Below, one piece after another: positions 50,462-58,062 of a DNA stretch of 64,000 nucleotides (position 1 is the stretch's first letter; every line of letters begins with the position of its first letter). The position numbers and the translations under genes are program-made. Source of the DNA: JAKEFM01 sp035695825 (GTDB lineage Bacteria; Planctomycetota; UBA1135; JAKEFM01); the NCBI GenBank assembly GCA_035695825.1, contig DASRRH010000036.1, positions 23,916 through 87,915 on the forward strand, read 5' to 3'. The notes below the pieces were generated by a model that worked only from the letters and a program-made list of their open reading frames with translations, had not been told where the DNA came from and ran no database searches.

Positions 50462-51115
50462 TCAGCGGACGAGGGCTTCGCGGAGGGCCTTTCGGAGCTT
50501 CTCGGCCTTCTCCGGCGGAAACGCGGCGAGCCTCCCTTCGACCCGTTCGAGAGCCTTCGGCATCTCCCCCCCGAGTCGCCCGACCTCCCCTCCTGCCTCG
50601 TGGGCCCGGTCGAACGCGGCGGACAGCTCCTCGCGGAGGAGCGCCCCGAAGCGGTCGGCCTCGGGCTCGTCGAGGGCCACTTCCTTCGCGATCCGGGCCG
50701 CGAGCCTCCCCGAGAGCACCTCCGCCTCGCGGCGGGACAGGCGCGCCGACTCCCCGGCCCGCATCCAGGGCTCTCGGCGCCGGAACGATTCGACTCCTTC
50801 GGCCTCCGCCGCCGCCGCGAGCCGGCGCGCCCGCCCGCCGAGGACCTCCTTCGCCTCGGCAATCGCCCGGGAGGCGTCCGCCCCGGGCTCCAGGTCGAGG
50901 AGGACGCGCTTCCCCGTCCAGTCGACCCGACTCGCTTCGACCCCTTCGACCGCGTCGAGACGCGCCAGCACGGGCGCGAGCCGCAGGCCTCAGCCGAGGC
51001 CCGACACCGCGCCTCAGCCGAAGCCCGACACCTCCAGAACGGCGAACCCCTCGGGACGCGGGGTGGACGCGCAGGCGCCGAGGAGAAGCGCGGCGAGGCA
51101 AAGGGGAAGGCGCAT
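50462..51115 (-). CDS. candidate selenoprotein lipoprotein: HMA-like domain with two in-frame TGA codons
   Basis: If TGA at 51016-51014 and 50992-50990 are read as selenocysteine (residues 34 and 42), a 217-residue lipoprotein results. The start ATG at 51115 has AGGAAG nine bases upstream, and the lipobox is LLLGAC with Cys15. Next comes AVLEVSGFG-U-GAVSGLG-U-GLRLAPVLARLDAVEGV, then beta strands RVDWTGKRVLLDL. This follows a heavy-metal-associated (HMA) fold, where the second U occupies the first Cys of the MxCxxC metal site. The two U lie in a tandem 8-residue repeat (SGFGUGAV/SGLGUGLR). A long, charged helical region fills the rest. Without recoding, a caller would start near 50971 and lose the signal and metal site. 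A Cys-to-TGA double error is very unlikely. Confidence 0.83.
50961..50978 (-). promoter_or_regulatory. SECIS-like hairpin after the second HMA TGA
   Basis: mRNA hairpin CGCGCC-CGUGCU-GGCGCG (6 bp perfect). Its loop begins 17 nt after the second UGA and has G as its second base, within the published bacterial SECIS rules. Confidence 0.5.
50986..51001 (-). promoter_or_regulatory. SECIS-like hairpin after the first HMA TGA
   Basis: mRNA hairpin GGCCUC-GGCU-GAGGCC (6 bp perfect). Twelve bases separate it from UGA, so its loop begins 18 nt after UGA with GG. The second UGA begins at the last loop base, so both elements overlap. Confidence 0.55.
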
Positions 51116-51325
51116 GGCGTTCTTCCTACCCCTGGAAGCGCTCCTCGTGAACTCCCCTCACCGCGCCGGGAGCGGGGGCATCGAGTCGGACCGACTCGGG
51201 ACGACGCGGATCGGCCTTCCGGCCCGGGGGGAGGCCGCTTCCCTCAAGTCGACGGAGGCCCCCTTCCGATCCCGGGTTCGCTCCGAGGTCCGCGGTCCCC
51301 GAAGGAGCAGGACGGAGAACCCTCG

Positions 51326-53287
51326 TTGCGGACGATCCCGCTTTGTCTCGCCGCGCTCGCCGCGGCCTGCGGAGGTAGCGGCGGCGGCGGGGGCCGATCG
51401 TTCGCCGTCGTCGCGACGGATCCCCCGGCCGGGGCGACCGACGTCCCCCTCGACGCGACGGTCCGCTTCCGGTTCAGCGCGCCCCTCGATCCCGCCTCGA
51501 TCGCGAGGGGATCCCTCCTCGTTCAGACCGTCTCGGGGAACCCCGTTCCGGGGACGTCCGCGATCGACCGGGAGGGGCGGACGATCTCCTTCGTCCCGTC
51601 GGCCTCCCTCGCGCCGGCCGAGGCCTACACCGCGACCGTGGCGGCAGGCGTCCTCTCGATCGACGGAAAGCCGCTCGGCTCCCCCTTCGTCGCGGACTTC
51701 GTCGCCGTAGCGGATGACGTTCCTCCGGAGGTGCTCTTCGCTCCCGCGGCGGGATCGACGGACGTCCCGACGAACGCTCGGATCGTCGCCGTCTTCACCG
51801 AGCCGCTCGAGCCCGCTTCGATCGGCCCTGCGACGTGGACGGTCATTGGGCCCTACGGGCCGGTCGCGGGCTCGACGGCGCTCCTCAAGGGAAACCGGGT
51901 CCTCCGGTTCACCCCCGCGGAGGCGCTCGAACCGAACGGGACGTTCACCGCGACGCTCCTCGGCGGGCCCGGGGGACCGACCGACCTCGCGGGAAACGGC
52001 CTCCCCGCGGCCGCGGGGACGAGCTTCGCGGTCGGCACGACCGCGGATTTCACGCCTCCTGTCCTCACCCTCACGGTGAACGGGATCCCCGCCCCCATGA
52101 ACGCGGGACTCCACCTCCCGCGGAGCGGCTTCACGATCGACGCGACCTTCTCCGACGACCGGGGGGTCGACCCGGGCTCCTTCCTCCTCGCCATCCCCGC
52201 CCCTCTCGGTCCGGAGGAGCTCCCGACCACGACCCCGGGCGAGGACCTCTTCGCGGGGGTCTCGGCGGGCGCCTCCTCGGCCTCCCTCGCCGTGTCGAGC
52301 CGCCTCGCCCTCCCCCTCGGGGAGAGCGGAGCGTGCGCGACGGTCGAGGACCTCGCCGGCAACGTCTCGGCGCAAGTCGCCATCGCCCTCGCGGTCGTCG
52401 AGTTCCCCGACGCGCTCCGCCCCTTCGAGGAGACCCAGCGCGTCCTCGTCGACTTCGTCCTCGACCGAGGCCCCGCGTCCGGCGGGAACGGGACCCCCGA
52501 CTTCGAGGACGACCTCCTCGCCTACGGCCTCGCCTCCGCCGGGGATCCCGCCGGCACGAACGCGGTCGTGCGGGATCGGTGCCGGGCCGCGGTCCTCGCG
52601 GTCGCCTCCGGGCTCCTCGGCGCGGCCCCCGGGAGCCGGATCGAACTCCACCCCACGGCGCTCGCTTCGCCGTTCACCCGGATCGCCGTGGGGGGGATCG
52701 ACCCGGCCGACCTCGGGCGCGCCCTCGGCGACCCGACGACCGGGGTCGTCGGCCGCGCGTGGTTCGACCCTCACAACGCCGACCTCTCCGACGACGACGC
52801 GCTCCTCGACCCCCCCCTCGGCGTGTTCCCGGGCGAGATGTTTCTCGCGCTCGGCAACGCCTATCTCGGCGCGGGGCCGGGGAGCGCCACCCTCTTCGGC
52901 CAGACCTTTTCCCCCCTCGCCCCTGCCTTCGGAGGGACCCCGGCCGGCGCCCACCCGCTCGACGGGATCGTCCTCGCCCCCGGCTTCGACCCCTCGGCGG
53001 CGAGCCCCGCGGAGATGACCCGGCTCCTCACCATTGCGCTCGCGGCGCAGCGCTTCGCGCTCTCGGTCGGCGCCGTGCTCGCCCACGAGCTCGGCCACTC
53101 CCTCGGCTTGGTCGAGACGGGGGCGCCCCCGGGAGGGCTCTTCGGCACCGCCTCGAAGCACGACCAGAACGGGACCGCATTCGACGTGATGGTGTCGAGC
53201 TACTCGTGGAACAACCTCGTCCTCCTGCCGATGCGCTTCCGGCCTCTCGACCGAGCGTACCTGCGCGAGGGGGTCGTGCTCGAGTGA
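51326..53287 (+). CDS. lipoprotein with Big_5/SbsA Ig-like domains and an HExxH metalloprotease domain
   Basis: 653 residues. The TTG start has GGAG nine bases upstream; the lipobox is LAAAC before a Gly/Ser run. Three Ig-like (Big_5/SbsA) units follow, each beginning with a DxxP(P)AG(A/S)TDVP-type phrase. The last about 280 residues carry a zinc-protease motif, HELGHSLGLVE, in a domain with DPHNADLSDDDALL. The HELGHSLG motif resembles metzincin-like peptidases, but no Met-turn can be pointed to with certainty. Secreted, surface-anchored. It diverges from the HMA selenoprotein gene with 210 bases between, and the next gene overlaps its stop. Confidence 0.8.
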   Translation: MRTIPLCLAALAAACGGSGGGGGRSFAVVATDPPAGATDVPLDATVRFRFSAPLDPASIARGSLLVQTVSGNPVPGTSAIDREGRTISFVPSASLAPAEAYTATVAAGVLSIDGKPLGSPFVADFVAVADDVPPEVLFAPAAGSTDVPTNARIVAVFTEPLEPASIGPATWTVIGPYGPVAGSTALLKGNRVLRFTPAEALEPNGTFTATLLGGPGGPTDLAGNGLPAAAGTSFAVGTTADFTPPVLTLTVNGIPAPMNAGLHLPRSGFTIDATFSDDRGVDPGSFLLAIPAPLGPEELPTTTPGEDLFAGVSAGASSASLAVSSRLALPLGESGACATVEDLAGNVSAQVAIALAVVEFPDALRPFEETQRVLVDFVLDRGPASGGNGTPDFEDDLLAYGLASAGDPAGTNAVVRDRCRAAVLAVASGLLGAAPGSRIELHPTALASPFTRIAVGGIDPADLGRALGDPTTGVVGRAWFDPHNADLSDDDALLDPPLGVFPGEMFLALGNAYLGAGPGSATLFGQTFSPLAPAFGGTPAGAHPLDGIVLAPGFDPSAASPAEMTRLLTIALAAQRFALSVGAVLAHELGHSLGLVETGAPPGGLFGTASKHDQNGTAFDVMVSSYSWNNLVLLPMRFRPLDRAYLREGVVLE

Positions 53288-54363
53288 GGCGCCTCGCCGT
53301 CGCGGCCGCCGCCGCGGCCCTCCTTTCCCCCGCCGGCGCGCAACCGGGCGCGAGCGCCCTCGCGGAGCTGACCCGCCGGGCGGAGGCGATCCTCGTCGCC
53401 CGCCCCCTCGGGTCGCCCGCGCCCGGGATCGTCCGCTTCCAGGTCGAAGAGGGGATTCGTGGGTGGGAGGGCCCGATCGACGTCCGCCACCATCCCGGGG
53501 TCGCCGACGAGTTCGACGCGACCGGCGCCGCCGCCTGGCTCCTCTACCTGGGGCGAAGGGGCGCGCCAGCCGGCGCGTTCGCCGTCCAAGGGGGCGAGAG
53601 GGGAGCGCTGCGGCTCGAAGGGATCGAGGGTCTCGCCCTCCTCGAGGCCGCTCGCGCCCTCGCGGGAGCGGCCGACCTCGCCGACGAGAGGCTCCTCGGA
53701 ATCCTCGTCGAGCAGCTCGGATCCTTCTCGGCCCGAGTGCGCGAGGACGCGGCGGAGGAGCTCGCGCGCCTTCCCCGCGCCCTGCGGGTCGAGATCCCTC
53801 CTTCCCGGCTCGCCGAGGCGGTCGAACGGGAGGACGGCCCGACTCCGGCGCGCGCCGCCGTCCTTCGCCTCTTCGCGGCGCGTTCCGACGTCCGCGACCT
53901 CCCGGCCCTCCTCCGGGAGGTCGAGGGGGGACCGGAGGAGCTCCTCCCGCTCCTCGCGCATCCCTTCCGTGAGATCGAGGGGGGGCCGGAGGCGCTCGCC
54001 GGCGCGATCGACGGGGGGCGGGGTCCGCGACGCCCCTCTGCCGCACGGCTCCTCGGAGAGGTCGGCGGAGAGATCTGCGCGGCCCGGCTGCGGGCGGCGC
54101 TCGCGGACCCCGGAGAGGAGACTCGTCTCGCCGCGATCGAAGGGCTCGGCCGCATCCCCGGGAACGGCGAGGCTCTGCTCCTCGTCCTCGCCGCAGGGAC
54201 GGAGACGGAGCAGCGCCTCGCGGCCCGCTCGATCCTCCTCGGCGGCACGGCGGAGGACCGGGCGGTCCTCCGCGCCCTCGCCCCGTCCTCCCCCTCGGTC
54301 CGCGCGGTCCTCGACGTCGTTACCGCCGACCCCTTCTTCCTCCATCAGCCGAAGAACCGGTAG
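53284..54363 (+). CDS. secreted HEAT-repeat-like protein
   Basis: 359 residues with signal peptide (RRLAVAAAAAALLSPAGAQ). An N-terminal beta region (VRFQVEEGIRGWEGPIDVRH) resembles exported copper-type domain proteins seen in planctomycetes. The remainder consists of about six helical repeats with LL/AR/EG periodicity such as CAARLRAALADPGEETRLAAIEGLGRI, typical of HEAT-like arrays. The GTG start overlaps the metalloprotease stop (GTGA), so the two likely form a translational unit. It converges with the GT2 gene, overlapping by 19 bases. Confidence 0.68.
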   Translation: MRRLAVAAAAAALLSPAGAQPGASALAELTRRAEAILVARPLGSPAPGIVRFQVEEGIRGWEGPIDVRHHPGVADEFDATGAAAWLLYLGRRGAPAGAFAVQGGERGALRLEGIEGLALLEAARALAGAADLADERLLGILVEQLGSFSARVREDAAEELARLPRALRVEIPPSRLAEAVEREDGPTPARAAVLRLFAARSDVRDLPALLREVEGGPEELLPLLAHPFREIEGGPEALAGAIDGGRGPRRPSAARLLGEVGGEICAARLRAALADPGEETRLAAIEGLGRIPGNGEALLLVLAAGTETEQRLAARSILLGGTAEDRAVLRALAPSSPSVRAVLDVVTADPFFLHQPKNR

Positions 54364-55034
54364 CGCACGATCGCGAAGAGCGCCGCGATCCCGTCGTGCC
54401 AGGTGATCTTCTTCCCCTCGGAGTAGGACCTCCCCGCGTAGCCGATCGGGACCTCGAAGACGCGCACGCGCAGCCGCGCCACCTTGGCGGTGATCTCGGG
54501 CTCGATCGCGAACCCCTCCGAGCGCAGCCGCATCCGCTCGAGCACTTCCCGGCGGAAGACCTTGAACCCGGTCTCCATGTCCGTGAGGTTCAGGTTCGTC
54601 AGCATGTTCGAGAAGAGCGTCAGGAGGCGGTTGCCGACGTAGTGCCAGAAGAGGTGGACGCGGGCGCCGGGGCCGCCGAGGAAGCGGGAGCCGAAGACGA
54701 CGTCGGCCTTCCCGTCGAGGAAGGGGCGGAGCAGCGCGGGATAGTCCGCCGGGTCGTACTCGAGGTCGGCGTCCTGGACGAGCACGATCTCCCCTGTCGC
54801 GGCGGCGAATCCGGTCCGCAGCGCCGCCCCCTTGCCCCGATTCCGCTCGTGGCGCAGGACGCGGACGTTTCCGTCGCCCCCGGCGATCTCCCGCAGGACC
54901 TCCGCCGTGCCATCCGTCGAGCCGTCGTCGACGACGAGGACCTCCTTCTCGAAGGGCGCCTCCCGGACACGCCGGACGATCTCGAGGATCGTCGCGCGCT
55001 CGTTGTAGACCGGGACGACGACGGAGAGCCGCAC
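54345..55034 (-). CDS. GT2 family glycosyltransferase (dolichyl-phosphate mannosyltransferase-like)
   Basis: 229 residues. The GT-A fold is clear: LSVVVPVYNERATILE near the N-terminus, VLVVDDGSTDGTAEVL, GKGAALRTGFAAATGEIVLVQDADLEYDPADYP (DxD), then FGSRFLGG and ETGFKVFRREVLERM. This is close to polyprenyl-phosphate sugar synthases that make lipid-linked sugars. I start at GTG 55034 because the upstream open frame is Arg/Pro-rich and not conserved. It could supply the donor for the GT-C genes in the window (inference). Confidence 0.88.
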   Translation of the reverse strand: MRLSVVVPVYNERATILEIVRRVREAPFEKEVLVVDDGSTDGTAEVLREIAGGDGNVRVLRHERNRGKGAALRTGFAAATGEIVLVQDADLEYDPADYPALLRPFLDGKADVVFGSRFLGGPGARVHLFWHYVGNRLLTLFSNMLTNLNLTDMETGFKVFRREVLERMRLRSEGFAIEPEITAKVARLRVRVFEVPIGYAGRSYSEGKKITWHDGIAALFAIVRYRFFG

Positions 55035-55209
55035 CGGAGCCAATCTACCGGCGAGGCCTCCGCGCCGCGGCGAAGCAGGCGCCGCGTCGAGGATTCCCAG
55101 GCTGCGGGGGAGGTCCCGAGGACGGGGGGCAGGGGCGTCGCTGCGCCGCAAGAGACAGCGCACCAAGGGGTTCGAGCCAGGTCCGGACCAACTTTCCCCG
55201 CTCCCTCCC

Positions 55210-55257
55210 CCCCCCTCGGATGGAGGGGGGAAACGACGTTACCCGGGTTCTCCCGGG
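55210..55257 (+). promoter_or_regulatory. two hairpins in the leader of the small ORF at 55270
   Basis: A stable 8-bp hairpin (stem 55210-55217 with 55223-55230, loop GGATG) is followed by a second hairpin, CCCGGG-TTCT-CCCGGG at 55242-55257. The second ends just where the ribosome-binding site AGGAGG (55258-55263) begins. They might gate translation of the small ORF. No binding factor can be named. Confidence 0.35.
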
Positions 55258-55269
55258 AGGAGGTTTGTG

Positions 55270-55383
55270 GTGAACGACGCAATCTATCGCGAGACGGACC
55301 GGCTCGGGACGTTCCTCGTGGTCGTCCTCGCCCTCGCGCAGCTCGTCTTCTCGGGGATGGTCCTCGGGCCGGCGCTTCCCTAG
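55270..55383 (+). CDS. 37-residue putative membrane protein
   Basis: Short frame starting GTG six bases after an AGGAGG. An upstream in-frame GTG (55267) is too close to it. The product begins NDAIYRETDRLGTF and continues with one hydrophobic helix LVVVLALAQLVFSGMVLG and a short tail. The RLGT-hydrophobic helix order recalls the small frame at 9525-9611. No family recognised. Confidence 0.45.
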   Translation: MNDAIYRETDRLGTFLVVVLALAQLVFSGMVLGPALP

Positions 55384-55468
55384 GCGAGAGCGCTCGGAGT
55401 TCGAGAGAGCCCCTTCCGCGGCGGCCGCATCCGGCCGCCGCTCTTGTTGCCAGGCCCGGAGGCCGGGG

Positions 55469-56371
55469 CTAGACCCCGCAAAGCTCCCGGAAGTTGCAAC
55501 GCGGGCAGGCGCGAGGGTACCCGGACATCGGGAAGGGCTCCGGGTCGAGGGCCCGCGCGTCGGGGTCGAAGTGGATCTCCCCCATCGCCGCGAGGCTGCG
55601 CCGGATCCCCTCGCGGGCCGCGTCGAGCTCCTCCTCGACGATCGGTCCCCCGTCGAGCCGCCCCTCGTTGAGATAGGCGAGGACGCCGCGCACGCGCGGC
55701 GGGCGGGCGCCGAGCTTCTCCCCGGCGTAGAGGGCGTAGACCGCGAGCTGGAGCCGGTCGGTGGGGGAGGGCCTCCCCGTCTTCCAGTCGAAGAGGACGA
55801 GGTCGTCGCCCTCCCGCAGGGCGAGGTCGGGCACCGCGTGGATCTTCCTCCCCTCGAAGGAGAAGCCGTCCCTCTCCTCGCAGAGCACGACGGACGCGGC
55901 GGGTGCCTCGCGGACCGGAGCGAGGGCGGGGAGATCGAAGAAGGTCTCGACGCTCCGGAGCACCTTCCCCTTGACCCGGTCCGTCCGGGGCTTCGAGAGG
56001 TCGCCCCGGTAGTGGTGCTCGTGGAGGCGCGCATTCCTCTTCGGGTCCTCCTCCCATCCCCCGGCGGTCGACTGCCGCCAGACGGCGCGCATCGCCTCGA
56101 GCGCCCGCTCCTCCACCTCGCGCCGAGTCGGCACGGCGCCCTCCCGACGGCGGGCGAAGAACCACGCGATCGCGGCGTGGACCGCGCTCCCCGCGAGGAT
56201 GTCAAGGTTCGTGAGCTGCTTGAGGATGTAGGCGCGCCGGACGGGGGGAGGCGCGTCCCTCTCCCACCCCCGCCAGGATCCGTAGTAGAGATAGAAGTAG
56301 GCGCGCCGGCATTCCTCGAACGCGCGCGACCGGCTCGCGGACCAGGAAAGCTCGTGTCGGAGTTCCGCCAC
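55469..56371 (-). CDS. PD-(D/E)XK nuclease with probable Fe-S cluster (Cas4/AddB-like)
   Basis: 300 residues. The nuclease core is visible as FDWKTGRPSPTDRLQLAVYAL with the catalytic Asp-x-Lys (VLFDWKTG) and the preceding metal ligand region VPDLAL. One cysteine near residue 21 (FEECRRAY) and three near the C-terminus (ACPRCNFRELC) match the 4-Cys iron-sulfur staple of Cas4 and AddB-type nucleases. No helicase is next door, so it may be a free-standing DNA-repair nuclease. The start is GTG at 56371. No CRISPR repeats or cas genes were seen. Confidence 0.85.
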   Translation of the reverse strand: MAELRHELSWSASRSRAFEECRRAYFYLYYGSWRGWERDAPPPVRRAYILKQLTNLDILAGSAVHAAIAWFFARRREGAVPTRREVEERALEAMRAVWRQSTAGGWEEDPKRNARLHEHHYRGDLSKPRTDRVKGKVLRSVETFFDLPALAPVREAPAASVVLCEERDGFSFEGRKIHAVPDLALREGDDLVLFDWKTGRPSPTDRLQLAVYALYAGEKLGARPPRVRGVLAYLNEGRLDGGPIVEEELDAAREGIRRSLAAMGEIHFDPDARALDPEPFPMSGYPRACPRCNFRELCGV

Positions 56372-56419
56372 CGCAGGGGAGCGAGAGAAGGGCGGAGGAT
56401 ACGGGAGCCGGGAGTCGGA

Positions 56420-57316
56420 TCAACCGCGGACCGGCGCCATCAGCCGACCCGTCGCGAGGAGCGTCCCCGCGGCGAGGGCGGCCCCGGCGAGGACGTCGAC
56501 CGCGTAGTGGTAGCGGAGGTAGACCGTCGAGAAGGCGAGGAGCGCGGCGACGGGCCCGAGGAGGCGGAAGGCGGGCCGGTGGAAGCGCCACGCGAGCGCG
56601 GCGACGAGGAAGGAGACCTCCGCGTGACCCGAGGGGAAGCAATCGCGCTTGATCGGCTCGACGCGGTCGATCCATAGCCGGAGGCCCGCCGCCGCCGCGA
56701 TCCCCTCGAGGGGACGGTCGTGCGGGAGGAAGCGCTCCGGGCCCCGGGCCGGCACGAGGAGGTAGCCGAGGTAGGAGAGGAGGAACCCGAGGGCGACGGC
56801 CGTCAGGCAGAATTCGAAGGCGCGCCACTTCCCCGCCCGGGCGAGCGCGAGGCCGAGGACGACCGGGAGGAGGTAGAAGGAGGCGTAGACGACCTGGAGG
56901 AGCTCCGTGAGGGCGGGGCTCGCGACCGCGCCGAGGGCTCGCGTCGGGTCGGTCCCGAAGATCCGCCGGTCGAGGGCGATCAGGTGCCACTCCCGGTCGT
57001 CGGGAGAGACGAACTCGACGATCCCTCCGAGCGCGCGGAAGGCGACGAACACGAGGAGGTAGGCGAGCACGAAGCGCACGGCGAGCGCTCCCCACGCCGG
57101 CAGCGCCCGCGCCGCAACGGGGAGGAGGAGCGCGGCGAGCGCCCCTCCCGCGTGGAGGAGGACCCCCTGGGTCGAGTGCGGAACCTCCCGGGCGAAGAGG
57201 AGGACGAGGGCCCCCACCGTCACGAAGTACCAGGCGAGGACGGCGTCGAACGGCCGAAACGCCGGCTCGAAGGGGCGGCCCCCGAAGGCCGCGTCGGCGG
57301 CGCCCGGGGAGGTCAA
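56420..57316 (-). CDS. PAP2-family membrane phosphatase/lipid phosphatase
   Basis: 298 residues with about seven hydrophobic helices. The phosphatase core is seen late: KRDCFPSGHAEVSFLV (motif 2 with His), and LRYHYAVDVLAG (motif 3). The first motif is poorly conserved here. Such proteins dephosphorylate lipid phosphates or act as inositol-phosphoryl transferases. The TTG start overlaps the stop of the rhomboid gene (TTGA). It is the last gene in the prkA-yeaH-spoVR-rhomboid run. Confidence 0.78.
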   Translation of the reverse strand: MTSPGAADAAFGGRPFEPAFRPFDAVLAWYFVTVGALVLLFAREVPHSTQGVLLHAGGALAALLLPVAARALPAWGALAVRFVLAYLLVFVAFRALGGIVEFVSPDDREWHLIALDRRIFGTDPTRALGAVASPALTELLQVVYASFYLLPVVLGLALARAGKWRAFEFCLTAVALGFLLSYLGYLLVPARGPERFLPHDRPLEGIAAAAGLRLWIDRVEPIKRDCFPSGHAEVSFLVAALAWRFHRPAFRLLGPVAALLAFSTVYLRYHYAVDVLAGAALAAGTLLATGRLMAPVRG

Positions 57317-58032
57317 CGGACCTCGTAGGTCGGCCGCGGCCGGCGCGGCGCGAGGAGGAGGAGGAAGGCCATCCCGGCGAGGAAGCCCCCGACATGAGCC
57401 CAGTACGCCACGCCGCCCGCCTCCTCGAACACGAAGAGGCTGCGCTGCGCACCGATCCACTGGAAGAGGAACCAGAGCCCGATGAAGACGAAGGCCGGGA
57501 TCCAGGCGGTCGTCACGAGGATGAGGATCGGGATGAGGGTCAGGACCCGCGCCCTCGGATAGAGGAGGACGTAGGCGCCGAGGACCCCCGCGATCGCCCC
57601 CGAGGCCCCGATCGTCGGGGTCCGGCTGTCGAGGTTGAAGAAGACGTGGAGGGCGGAGGCCGCGACGCCGCAGGCGAGGTAGAAGACGAGGAAGCGCGCG
57701 TGGCCGAGACGGTCCTCGACGTTGTCGCCGAACACCCAGAGGAACCACATGTTGCCGATCAGGTGGAGCCAGCCGCCGTGGAGGAAGATGCAGGTGACGA
57801 ACGGCAGGAGCCAGTGCCGCAGCCCGTCGAGGGGGTACTCGAGGAGGATCTCGGGGTTGCGCATCACCTCGCGCGTGTAGAAGGGGACGACCCCCGCGAG
57901 GCGGATCAGCTTCCCCTGTCCCTTCTCGGAGAAGGAGAGCTCCCACACGAACGCGAGCACGCAGGCGGCGATGATCGAGGCCGTCACGACCGGAGGCCGC
58001 CGGTGCGGGATCGAGTCCCGGATCGGGATCAC
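57313..58032 (-). CDS. rhomboid-family intramembrane serine protease
   Basis: 239 residues with six helices. The catalytic Ser is in PTIGASGAIAGVLGAY (GxSG) and the His in AYWAHVGGFLAGM. The loop-1 motif HGGWLHLIGNMWFLWVFGDNVED is intact. The protease cleaves single-pass membrane proteins within the bilayer. The GTG start has a GGGGGAG upstream. It follows the SpoVR gene at 30 bases, so it belongs to the same transcript, an unusual association. Confidence 0.9.
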   Translation of the reverse strand: MIPIRDSIPHRRPPVVTASIIAACVLAFVWELSFSEKGQGKLIRLAGVVPFYTREVMRNPEILLEYPLDGLRHWLLPFVTCIFLHGGWLHLIGNMWFLWVFGDNVEDRLGHARFLVFYLACGVAASALHVFFNLDSRTPTIGASGAIAGVLGAYVLLYPRARVLTLIPILILVTTAWIPAFVFIGLWFLFQWIGAQRSLFVFEEAGGVAYWAHVGGFLAGMAFLLLLAPRRPRPTYEVR

Positions 58033-58062
58033 CGCTCTCTCCCCCTCGCGGATGCGGGGCCG

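Noticed and set aside
50462..50971. Shorter gene starting near 50971
   Set aside because: No signal peptide and the HMA-like domain would be cut in half; the frame to ATG 51115 restores a lipoprotein.
55160..55190. tRNA-like T-loop phrase GGTTCGAGCC
   Set aside because: No acceptor stem, anticodon arm or D-arm can be folded around it.
55469..56371. Cas4 of a CRISPR-Cas system
   Set aside because: No repeats, cas1/cas2 or other cas genes in the window.
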